A stretch of DNA of 46,450 nt from Caldithrix sp. GTDB taxonomy: Bacteria > Zhuqueibacterota > Zhuqueibacteria > Oceanimicrobiales > Oceanimicrobiaceae. The DNA is taken from assembly GCA_004356825.1 (NCBI GenBank), contig SMXC01000175.1:1-46450 (forward strand). Reading direction: 5' to 3'. Both the position numbers and the translations under genes were made by a program. A model generated the notes under the pieces. The model ran no database searches. It was not told the DNA's origin and was given only the letters and a program-made list of their open reading frames with translations. Of the stretch, positions 40,415 to 46,450 are shown piece after piece (the first letter of the stretch is position 1; each line of letters opens with the position of its first letter).

Positions 40415-41797
40415 TTAAAATTCCCTGCCAAAAATTACAGCGATAATTATGATGGCAACCGCAACTGGCGCCACAAATTTGATTAAGAAGTTCCAAGCCC
40501 TGTAGTTCAAAAAGGTTTTTTCTCCTTTATAATATTCTTCATCTTTTACCGCAACTTGCAATCGCCAGCCAACAAAAACAGCAATAAAAAATCCACCTAC
40601 TGGCAGCAGCCAATTACTTACGAGATAGTCAAGCGTGTTAAAAAATCCAGCAGTCGAACTTTTACCGATGAGATTAAAGGACGATAATGCTGGGACGGCC
40701 CCGTTTGATAAAGCAGAAAAAATTCCTAAAACAAAAATTACAATGCCGAGTCCAATCGTAGCTTGCACCCTTCTCCATCCCAGTTCATCGATAAAATATG
40801 CAACAACAACTTCCAGCAGAGATATTGTTGAAGTTAACGCGGCGAAGGCAACCAGGATAAAAAACAAGGGACCGAACAAAAATCCTCCCGGCATGTTCAG
40901 GAAATGAATCGGAAGAGTGCTAAAAAGTATGCCTGCACTTTTAGTCATACTCTCCGGCGAAATTTTGAAAGTAAATATAATGGGATAAATGATCATACAA
41001 GCCATCAAAGCAACAAATGTGTCAAGCCCGCAGACAATGATCGCGGATTTGGGTATGCTATCTTTGTCGGTCATATAACTACCGTAGGTGATAATGGCGC
41101 CCATGCCCAGACTTAAAGTAAAGAAAGAATGGCCAACCGCCTCTAAAACAGAACCAAGAGTTAATTCAGAAAAATTGGGCCGAAAAAGAAAGGTCAATGC
41201 TTGACCAAAACCTTCGGAAAAAACTGACTGGATTAACAAAATTGCCATGATGATAAATAGAACTGGCATGAGTATCTTGGTTATCCGTTGAATGCCTTTT
41301 ACAATGCCACCGGCAACAATAATTATCGTTAGACCCATGAAAACAGCATGCCATGAGATTTGTTTCACCGGGTTTTTTAAAAAATCTCCAAACAACTTGC
41401 CAACTTCACTTTCATCCATTCCGTCAAATGCTCCGGTAACCGATTTGATAAAATATTCGAGGGTCCATCCGGCTACCACGCTGTAATAGGAAAGCAAAAC
41501 AAAACCGGTTATCACGCCCAACCCGCCAACTATTTTCCATTTTCCGCCTCCTACAGCTTTAAACGCGCCAACAGCATTCCTTTGGCTTTTCCGCCCAAGA
41601 ATCATTTCTGCAATCATGATCGGCAGGCCGATGGCGGCGATACAGATTAAATAAACCAGAACAAACGCGCCACCATTATTTTCGTACGTTATATATGGAA
41701 ATTTCCAAATGTTGCCAAGTCCAATCGCTGACCCTGTCGCAGCAAATATAAACCCTAATTTCGTCCAATTTCCGCGTTCACTACCGTTTGCATTCAT
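40415..41797 (-). CDS. Sodium-dependent transporter, NSS/SNF family
   Basis: A 460-residue polytopic protein with about 11-12 membrane helices. TM1 has the family signature GSAIGLGNIWKFPYITYENNGGAF with an unwound GNIW segment that binds sodium and substrate. FFTLSLGMGAIITYGSYM matches TM6, and the LeuT-like fold follows. Such transporters take up amino acids or related solutes with sodium. Substrate cannot be assigned from sequence. It has its own sigma70-type promoter and a leader of about 35 bases in which the GGAGG ribosome site lies in the loop of a 6-bp hairpin. It is the first gene of the long run that continues into purF. Confidence 0.93.
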   Translation of the reverse strand: MNANGSERGNWTKLGFIFAATGSAIGLGNIWKFPYITYENNGGAFVLVYLICIAAIGLPIMIAEMILGRKSQRNAVGAFKAVGGGKWKIVGGLGVITGFVLLSYYSVVAGWTLEYFIKSVTGAFDGMDESEVGKLFGDFLKNPVKQISWHAVFMGLTIIIVAGGIVKGIQRITKILMPVLFIIMAILLIQSVFSEGFGQALTFLFRPNFSELTLGSVLEAVGHSFFTLSLGMGAIITYGSYMTDKDSIPKSAIIVCGLDTFVALMACMIIYPIIFTFKISPESMTKSAGILFSTLPIHFLNMPGGFLFGPLFFILVAFAALTSTISLLEVVVAYFIDELGWRRVQATIGLGIVIFVLGIFSALSNGAVPALSSFNLIGKSSTAGFFNTLDYLVSNWLLPVGGFFIAVFVGWRLQVAVKDEEYYKGEKTFLNYRAWNFLIKFVAPVAVAIIIIAVIFGREF

Positions 41798-41801
41798 ACT
41801 T

Positions 41802-41818
41802 ATTCTCCCTCCGAGAAT
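41802..41818 (-). promoter_or_regulatory. Hairpin presenting the ribosome binding site of the NSS transporter
   Basis: On the minus strand ATTCTC-GGAGG-GAGAAT forms a perfect 6-bp stem whose 5-base loop is the Shine-Dalgarno sequence itself. The GGAGG lies 10 bases before the ATG. A protein or small molecule stabilising the stem could modulate translation; it may also be chance. Confidence 0.5.
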
Positions 41819-41838
41819 ATTTCAATCTACAGGGTTAT

Positions 41839-41867
41839 ATAATAGAGAATTAAACTTTCTTAATCAA
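41839..41867 (-). promoter_or_regulatory. Sigma70-type promoter of the NSS-purF run
   Basis: On the minus strand TTGATT (41862-41867) and TATTAT (41839-41844) are separated by 17 bases. It lies between the DUF5683 stop and the transporter start. Confidence 0.6.
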
Positions 41868-41884
41868 CTTAAATTGCCTAAAAA

Positions 41885-42403
41885 TTAAAATTGTGCCCGC
41901 AATGAAAAACCGAAATCGACGCCGCCGGCTCCGAAGGAATCATTTAGGGCGCCGATGCGAATTTCTAAATCCGGGCCGGTATCAAAATCGTATAAATGGG
42001 CATCGATGTAAGCATCCAACATGCTCAGCAGAGTGGCAGCGCCAATCCACCAGAACATCAAATTCCGACGGTCCTGGTAAAATTCCTTGTCTAAAGGAGT
42101 GGTACTCTCGCTGGCTCGCTCATTGTAATAAAACAAGAAGCCGACCAGGGTCCCTTGTCCGGCGAGTACAATGGCGGCCTTAATATACTGCTCATTATAA
42201 AATTGCCCCAAACCCGGAAACACGAGAGATCTGATCATAGCTCCCTTTGGGGACTTGGCTTTTAATTTAAATTTTTTTGTTGAATCCTCAACTGATTTCT
42301 TAACAAAGCTATGATTGAAGAATGGAGTGCTTTCCTGCGCTTTTGCATTGGAAGCAAAAAATATTGTGGAAGATAGAATGACGGCTGGAATTAGGCTTCT
42401 CAT
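41885..42403 (-). CDS. DUF5683 membrane protein
   Basis: A 172-residue protein with a signal peptide (IPAVILSSTIFFASNAKAQ, cleavage expected after AKA). Then comes the DUF5683 core: KSPKGAMIRSLVFPGLGQFYNEQYIKAAIVLAGQ with one hydrophobic helix, and MFWWIGAATLLSMLDAYIDAHL with a second. The end is beta-rich (IRIGALNDSFGAGGVDFGFSLRAQF) and finishes in Phe, as outer-membrane proteins often do. The 'PGLGQ-Y' motif and the YIDAHL motif are characteristic of the family, which is common in Bacteroidetes and FCB relatives and has no assigned function. It is the last gene of the folB unit. Confidence 0.85.
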   Translation of the reverse strand: MRSLIPAVILSSTIFFASNAKAQESTPFFNHSFVKKSVEDSTKKFKLKAKSPKGAMIRSLVFPGLGQFYNEQYIKAAIVLAGQGTLVGFLFYYNERASESTTPLDKEFYQDRRNLMFWWIGAATLLSMLDAYIDAHLYDFDTGPDLEIRIGALNDSFGAGGVDFGFSLRAQF

Positions 42404-42456
42404 ATCTAAAGATTAACAAGAGGGAGAAAAATGTAGAATATGCAGAGGTCTGCCAC

Positions 42457-42633
42457 TTATTCGATGTCCTTAAAATCCGCATCTTCGACATCGGCATTGC
42501 CCAAATCAAGAGGCGGCTTCTTACTTTTTCCTTTTACTTTCTGCTTCTGGGTCGGCGTAAGGAATCTAAACACCCCGGATAGAAGCTTGTAAGCAAAATA
42601 AAGTAAAAAGCCGAGAAAGATTAATCGAAACAA
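42457..42633 (-). CDS. Small single-helix membrane protein (58 residues)
   Basis: A short frame between the deoxynucleoside kinase and DUF5683 genes encodes an N-terminal hydrophobic helix (LFRLIFLGFLLYFAYKLLSG), then a basic Gln/Lys stretch (TPTQKQKVKGKSKKPP) and an acidic tail ending DVEDADFKDIE. The in-frame region upstream has no ATG after the preceding stop; TTG at 42633 is the only reasonable start, 9 bases past the kinase stop codon. The charge pattern and helix-plus-disordered-tail design look like a real small protein and resemble the DUF4834-like proteins of Bacteroidetes, but that link is impression only. The start codon and the lack of a strong ribosome site are the main doubts. 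Confidence 0.6.
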   Translation of the reverse strand: MFRLIFLGFLLYFAYKLLSGVFRFLTPTQKQKVKGKSKKPPLDLGNADVEDADFKDIE

Positions 42634-42641
42634 AGATATAT

Positions 42642-43277
42642 TTACTTTTTTACTGGTGAATAATACTGGGTACTTGCAATAGGTCTGGTGATCTGATGAA
42701 TTAGATCTTCAAAATCTTCCTCTTTATTAACAAAATCAATTTCTGTTGCGTTTACGATTAAAAGAGGAGAATCGCTATAATTTAAAAAAAACCGGTTATA
42801 GGCTTCATTAAGCGAACGAATGTACTCGCTGGTTATGGTTTTTTCATAATTGCGGTTGCGTTTCCTGATATTTGACATTAAGCGTTCGGTGCTTGACTGC
42901 AGGTAAATAGCTAAGTCCGGCTTGGGGATGTCCCGTTCGAGCATCGATGCAACTTTGTCGTAGAGGATCAGTTCACGGTCTTCTAAATTCAGCGCCGCGA
43001 AAATACGGTCTTTCGCAAACATATAATCAGTAACGAGTAATTCATGAAAGAGTTCTCTTTGGGGGATCTCCTGCTGCTGCCGGTAACGACTCAGCAAAAA
43101 GAAAAGCTGCACAGGAAACGCAAACTGTTGGGGATTGTTGTAAAAATCTTTGAGAAAAGGGTTCTCCTCGTGCTGCTCCAGTAATATTCTACCGCCAAAG
43201 TGATCTGACAATTTGTTTGTTAAACTGGTCTTCCCTACTCCGATAACTCCTTCAATTGCGATATATTGGAGACGCAC
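42642..43277 (-). CDS. Deoxynucleoside kinase (dAdo/dGuo kinase-like)
   Basis: This 211-residue protein has the P-loop Gly10-VIGVGKT, then LEQHEENPFLKDFY and LLVTDYMFAKDRIFA, the deoxynucleoside kinase family substrate-site block with its Asp/Arg pair. The LID-like segment MSNIRKRNRNYEKTIT follows. It phosphorylates deoxynucleosides in the salvage pathway. The start is a GTG (43277) with GAGG 6 bases upstream; an overlapping ATG is out of frame. It follows folK by 15 bases. FolK-kinase adjacency recurs in Bacteroidetes and related phyla, which supports the affiliation. Confidence 0.9.
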   Translation of the reverse strand: MRLQYIAIEGVIGVGKTSLTNKLSDHFGGRILLEQHEENPFLKDFYNNPQQFAFPVQLFFLLSRYRQQQEIPQRELFHELLVTDYMFAKDRIFAALNLEDRELILYDKVASMLERDIPKPDLAIYLQSSTERLMSNIRKRNRNYEKTITSEYIRSLNEAYNRFFLNYSDSPLLIVNATEIDFVNKEEDFEDLIHQITRPIASTQYYSPVKK

Positions 43278-43292
43278 ATATTACCTCGTTAC

Positions 43293-43808
43293 TTAATGGA
43301 TAACGTATCGTTCTTTCGCTCGATACAGTTCGATGTTATTTTTATCCGTTATATTTTCAAGAATCGCACTGACACGATAGCCGTTTGGCGGCATGAGAAA
43401 ATCGGGAGCAATCTCGTTCAAAGGTACCAAGACAAATTTGCGAGTTTCAGCTTCCGGGTGAGGAATTTTTAAACTGTCAGTGGATATGACGGAATCACTC
43501 CAAAAAAGGATATCGATATCGATGGTTCTTGGACCCCAGCGTATTGTTCTGGTCCGGCCCAAATTATGCTCGATGTCCTGTGTATCTTTAAAAAACTGCT
43601 GCGGAGAAAACTCGGTGGAAACCCGGGTAACCATGTTTAAGAAATCATTTTGAGTACGGTATCCGATCGGCGCTGATTCGTACACGGATGAACAGGCTGA
43701 AACCGTTGTTCCAGGCAGATCATTGAGCTTTTCGATAGCATTGTCTAAATTCGCTAACCGGTCACCGACATTCGAGCCCAAGCCTAAAAATATATTTTTA
43801 TGAATCAT
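43293..43808 (-). CDS. folK: 2-amino-4-hydroxy-6-hydroxymethyldihydropteridine pyrophosphokinase
   Basis: A 171-residue HPPK. FLGLGSNVGDRLANL at the N-terminus, SSVYESAPIGYRTQNDFLNMV and the signature RTIRWGPRTIDIDILFW hold the pterin and ATP/magnesium residues, and IPHPEAETRKFVLVPLNEIAP closes the core. It transfers pyrophosphate from ATP to hydroxymethyldihydropterin in folate synthesis. It starts 4 bases after folB, giving the usual folB-folK pair. Confidence 0.96.
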   Translation of the reverse strand: MIHKNIFLGLGSNVGDRLANLDNAIEKLNDLPGTTVSACSSVYESAPIGYRTQNDFLNMVTRVSTEFSPQQFFKDTQDIEHNLGRTRTIRWGPRTIDIDILFWSDSVISTDSLKIPHPEAETRKFVLVPLNEIAPDFLMPPNGYRVSAILENITDKNNIELYRAKERYVIH

Positions 43809-43812
43809 TCAA

Positions 43813-44199
43813 TTAACGGGAACGGACAATCTCAACTTCGATTCCGTCCTGGATACCGCGAATTGGCGCATGTGGTTTACGAACCCGCACCAAGACTTCA
43901 CTCGCCGAGAATTTTTCAAGAATTGCTTGTGCGACTTTTTCAGCCATCGTTTCCAAAAGCAGAAACTTGCCGTTCAAGATAATCTGCTCGACCACTTCAA
44001 AGACTGCATAAAGATCAACTGTGGCCGTTAGCTTATCCAACTTCGCAGCTTCCTGAGCATCTACCTTAAGCTCAGCATCGACTTCAAAACGCTGACCGAT
44101 TTCCCTCTCTTCATCCCAAACACCGTGGTAGGCATGAAAGGTCATGTTTTTTATTTTAATAATATCTTCCGGCACGGTTTCACTTGAAATTTGGACCAA
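43813..44199 (-). CDS. folB: Dihydroneopterin aldolase
   Basis: FolB family: DIIKIKNMTFHAYHGVWDEEREIGQRFEVDAEL is the N-terminal core, with the catalytic Glu and the FHAYHG motif, and LLLETMAEKVAQAIL plus VRVRKPHAPI near the C-terminus. The enzyme converts dihydroneopterin to hydroxymethyldihydropterin and glycolaldehyde. The open frame extends to an ATG at 44232, but the -10 of a strong promoter lies at 44236-44241, so that ATG would sit at or before the transcript start. A TTG at 44199 has GGAG 6 bases upstream and gives a 128-residue protein close to family length; a GTG at 44175 is a further alternative. I therefore use 44199 and treat the first 11 residues of the longer frame as untranslated. 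Confidence 0.82.
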   Translation of the reverse strand: MVQISSETVPEDIIKIKNMTFHAYHGVWDEEREIGQRFEVDAELKVDAQEAAKLDKLTATVDLYAVFEVVEQIILNGKFLLLETMAEKVAQAILEKFSASEVLVRVRKPHAPIRGIQDGIEVEIVRSR

Positions 44200-44235
44200 A
44201 AAACACTCCAAGTCTCTAATTTCCAGACTCAAACA

Positions 44236-44264
44236 AATATATTAAAATTGCGATTCTTTGTCAA
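44236..44264 (-). promoter_or_regulatory. Sigma70-type promoter of the folB unit
   Basis: On the minus strand TTGACA (44259-44264) and TATATT (44236-44241) are exactly 17 bases apart, a near-consensus promoter. It starts one base after the groEL terminator's T-run, and the expected transcript start is near 44229. Confidence 0.82.
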
Positions 44265-44265
44265 G

Positions 44266-44300
44266 AATAAAAAAGGCCGTCTGTCGAGTGACAGACGGCC
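44266..44300 (-). terminator. Intrinsic terminator after groEL
   Basis: GGCCGTCTGTC and GACAGACGGCC form a perfect 11-bp GC-rich stem with a 4-base loop (44275-44300). On the minus strand TTTTTTATT follows. It lies about 33 bases after the groEL stop. Confidence 0.95.
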
Positions 44301-44332
44301 AGATTTAATAAAATTAAGATTAGGAATGGATT

Positions 44333-45967
44333 TTAGTACATTCCGCCACCGCCGCCGCCTGGAGGCATGGCAGGCATCGGCTTCTCAGGTTCCGGTTTAT
44401 CGACAATTGTCGTTTCGGTCATGAGCAACAAACCCGCAACACTACCTGCATTTTCCAAGGCAACACGAGTTACTTTTGTCGGATCGATTACGCCTGCTTT
44501 GATCATATCACCGTATTCTTCGGTCTCGGCATTAAAGCCGAAATTCGTTTCTGTGCTTTCTTTTACCTTTTGAACAATAATCGAACCCTCGTGGCCGGCG
44601 TTATTAGCTATTTGGCGCAGGGGCTCTTCGAGAGCGCGACGAACGATTTCAGCGCCTAGTTTTTCATCGCCCTTTAATTTTAAACTGTCCAGCGACTTCA
44701 GGCAACGTATGAAAGCGACACCACCGCCAGGAACGATACCTTCTTCTACTGCGGCGCGAGTCGCGTGCAGGGCGTCTTCTACTCTGGCCTTCTTCTCTTT
44801 CATTTCGACCTCAGTAGCAGCGCCTATTTTCAGCACCGCAACACCACCGGCTAACTTCGCCAGACGTTCCTGTAATTTTTCTTTGTCGTAATCAGAAGTC
44901 GAGTTCTCGACTTGCTTCTTGATTTGATTAATTCTACCTGTGATATCACCCTTACTTCCGCCACCTTCGACAATTATTGTATCGTCTTTGTCGATGGTGA
45001 CTCGCTTGGCTTTTCCTAAATCAGTCGTTGCAGCATTTTCTAACTTAAAGCCTGCATCTTCAGAAATAACACGGCCACCGGTTAAAACGGCAATGTCCTC
45101 CAACATTTCCTTACGGCGATCGCCAAAGCCAGGGGCTTTAACCGCTGCGACCTTCAAAGTGCCGCGAAGCTTATTCACAACTAAAGTGGCGAGAGCTTCA
45201 CCTTCGATATCCTCGGAAATGATAAGGAAGGGTTTGCCAGTCTGGGCAACTTTTTCCAGGATTGGCAGCAGGTCTTTCATGACACTGATTTTCTTGTCGT
45301 GAATGAGGATCATCGGATCTTCCAATTCAACTGACATTGAGTCGGGATTGGTTACAAAATAAGGGGACAGATAACCGCGGTCAAACTGCATACCCTCAAC
45401 GACATCCAAATTTGTTTCAGTGCTCTTGGCTTCTTCAACAGTGATAACGCCGTCTTTACCAACCTTATCCATTGCTTCGGCAATCAGGTTCCCGATAGAC
45501 GGATCGTTGTTCGCGGAAATAGTACCGACCTGGCGAATTTCAGCTTTGCCGCCAACCGGTTTGCTGAGCTTCTCCAGCTCGTCAACAACTGATCGGATCG
45601 CTTTGTCAATGCCGCGCTTCAAATGAGTAGGATTTAAACCTGCAGTTACGTTTTTCAATCCTTCGTGAAAAATAGATTGCGCTAAAATGGTCGCGGTTGT
45701 TGTTCCGTCACCGGCAATATCGCTGGTCTTAGAAGCAACTTCTTTAACCATTTGAGCACCCATATTTTCAATGGGGTCTTCCAATTCAACTTCTTTGGCA
45801 ACCGTAACACCATCTTTTGTTATGGTTGGTGCGCCAAATTTTTTATCAATGATAACGTTTCTACCTTTCGGCCCTAAAGTGATCCTGACAGCATCAGCGA
45901 GCTGATCGAGACCCTTTTTTAACGAAGAGCGGGCTTCCGAACCAAAATTGATTATTTTTGAAGACAT
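44333..45967 (-). CDS. groEL: Chaperonin GroEL (Hsp60)
   Basis: A 544-residue GroEL of normal length. The equatorial ATP site has [10 protein letters not shown] and the [11 protein letters not shown] loop with the catalytic Asp region. The apical domain includes [34 protein letters not shown] appears here as [21 protein letters not shown], and the C-terminus is the GGM-type tail [10 protein letters not shown]. It forms the double-ring folding chamber capped by GroES. AGGAGG lies 8 bases before the ATG, and it follows groES after 45 bases under the same heat-shock promoter. Confidence 0.99.
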   Translation of the reverse strand: MSSKIINFGSEARSSLKKGLDQLADAVRITLGPKGRNVIIDKKFGAPTITKDGVTVAKEVELEDPIENMGAQMVKEVASKTSDIAGDGTTTATILAQSIFHEGLKNVTAGLNPTHLKRGIDKAIRSVVDELEKLSKPVGGKAEIRQVGTISANNDPSIGNLIAEAMDKVGKDGVITVEEAKSTETNLDVVEGMQFDRGYLSPYFVTNPDSMSVELEDPMILIHDKKISVMKDLLPILEKVAQTGKPFLIISEDIEGEALATLVVNKLRGTLKVAAVKAPGFGDRRKEMLEDIAVLTGGRVISEDAGFKLENAATTDLGKAKRVTIDKDDTIIVEGGGSKGDITGRINQIKKQVENSTSDYDKEKLQERLAKLAGGVAVLKIGAATEVEMKEKKARVEDALHATRAAVEEGIVPGGGVAFIRCLKSLDSLKLKGDEKLGAEIVRRALEEPLRQIANNAGHEGSIIVQKVKESTETNFGFNAETEEYGDMIKAGVIDPTKVTRVALENAGSVAGLLLMTETTIVDKPEPEKPMPAMPPGGGGGGMY

Positions 45968-46012
45968 ACTTAAAATACCTCCTTGTTTATTTCGGGATTA
46001 GTTATGTTAAAA

Positions 46013-46297
46013 TTATATAATTGCTAAAATGTCGCTCTCTTTCATAATTAAATACTCGTTGCCATCAACAGTAACATCCGTGCCGGAGTATTTTCCGTAA
46101 AGGACTTTGTCACCGCTTTTAACTTCCATAGCAACCTTGTTCCCGGCTTCATTTACTTTTCCCGGTCCAACGGCGACAACTTTGCCTTCCTGAGGCTTTT
46201 CTTTAGCAGTATCCGGAATGATGATACCGCCCTGTTTCTTTTCCTCAGGTTCCATAGCTTCGATGATCACGCGATCACCCAATGGCTTAAGCTTCAT
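46013..46297 (-). CDS. groES: Co-chaperonin GroES (Hsp10)
   Basis: A 94-residue GroES with [36 protein letters not shown], which includes the mobile loop that binds Gro[34 protein letters not shown] completes the fold. It caps the GroEL ring. GGAGG precedes the ATG. It is the first gene of the unit, directly under a CIRCE-controlled promoter, so heat-shock expression through HrcA is expected. Confidence 0.99.
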   Translation of the reverse strand: MKLKPLGDRVIIEAMEPEEKKQGGIIIPDTAKEKPQEGKVVAVGPGKVNEAGNKVAMEVKSGDKVLYGKYSGTDVTVDGNEYLIMKESDILAII

Positions 46298-46327
46298 TTA
46301 TAAACCTCCAAATAAGTTAAGATTTTA

Positions 46328-46354
46328 TTAGCACTCACCGTTAGAGAGTGCTAA
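46328..46354 (-). promoter_or_regulatory. CIRCE operator (HrcA binding site)
   Basis: TTAGCACTC-N9-GAGTGCTAA is present without a mismatch to the consensus. It lies just downstream of the predicted transcript start (near 46359), in the groES leader. Binding of HrcA would repress groES-groEL until heat shock. No hrcA gene is in the window. Confidence 0.97.
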
Positions 46355-46365
46355 TTCAACCGATG

Positions 46366-46394
46366 AATATAGAAAACCAAACAGAAAATGTCAA
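46366..46394 (-). promoter_or_regulatory. Sigma70-type promoter of groES-groEL
   Basis: On the minus strand TTGACA (46389-46394) and TATATT (46366-46371) are 17 bases apart, immediately upstream of the CIRCE element. This is the vegetative-sigma plus HrcA arrangement, not a dedicated heat-shock sigma promoter. Nothing else is recognisable between 46395 and the window edge. Confidence 0.85.
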
Positions 46395-46450
46395 GCTAAA
46401 TTTGCGGAAATAACATTTTAAAATTGTAATTTTTCGGGGCTACTTAAACC

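Noticed and set aside
1-46450. CRISPR arrays, tRNA or rRNA genes, transposases, toxin-antitoxin pairs, phage genes
   Set aside because: I looked for repeat-spacer spacing, cloverleaf ends and family motifs and found none.

Overview
The window is a bacterial chromosome segment in which every gene I can support lies on the minus strand, so transcription runs from high to low coordinates. The sequence is moderately AT-rich. Several traits point to the FCB (Fibrobacteres-Chlorobi-Bacteroidetes) superphylum, most plausibly a KSB1/Calditrichota-like lineage: two tandem GWxTD-domain proteins, a DUF5683 membrane protein, a folK-deoxynucleoside kinase pair, Gram-negative export and outer-membrane proteins, and ordinary TTGACA-17-TATATT promoters rather than Bacteroidetes-type ones. 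That placement is inferred from gene content; there is no rRNA or other phylogenetic marker search behind it.

Layout in the direction of transcription. (1) 46.4-44.3 kb: groES-groEL behind a sigma70-type promoter with a perfect CIRCE operator, closed by a strong intrinsic terminator. (2) 44.3-41.9 kb: a promoter touching that terminator drives folB, folK, a deoxynucleoside kinase, a previously hidden 58-residue membrane protein and a DUF5683 protein. (3) 41.9-22.1 kb: a long co-directional run with no recognisable internal terminator. It holds a sodium-coupled amino-acid transporter, purF, a UbiA prenyltransferase, a ferredoxin, a geranylgeranyl-reductase-type flavoprotein, a CDP-alcohol phosphatidyltransferase, ftsY, rimO, two GWxTD proteins, an LD-carboxypeptidase, purN, purH and the complete rod-shape cluster mreBCD-mrdA-rodA. 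(4) 22.0-19.9 kb: a two-gene envelope unit (beta-barrel-like protein plus TPR lipoprotein) with its own promoter and terminator. (5) 19.8-17.15 kb: galT and a glycogen-synthase-like gene, again with a promoter and a terminator. (6) 17.0-0 kb: an exopolysaccharide locus starting with a STAS-domain protein and a Wza-like exporter. It continues with a Wzz/BY-kinase, a nucleotide-sugar epimerase, an initiating sugar-phosphate transferase, glycosyltransferases, an AsnB-type amidotransferase, a radical SAM enzyme, a methyltransferase, an FAD glycerol-3-phosphate dehydrogenase, a second SDR, a hexapeptide acyltransferase, and a membrane glycosyltransferase cut by the window edge.

Functionally the segment is dominated by envelope construction: membrane lipid and isoprenoid enzymes, membrane targeting, peptidoglycan and rod shape, outer-membrane proteins and surface polysaccharide. 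Purine synthesis, folate synthesis and protein folding genes are mixed in. The least ordinary parts are the UbiA-ferredoxin-reductase-PgsA cluster (possible archaeal-like lipid or saturated-quinone chemistry), the tandem GWxTD pair, the STAS protein with its own C-terminal domain heading the polysaccharide locus, and a glpD gene bracketed by palindromic DNA. I see no CRISPR array, tRNA, rRNA, transposase or prophage.
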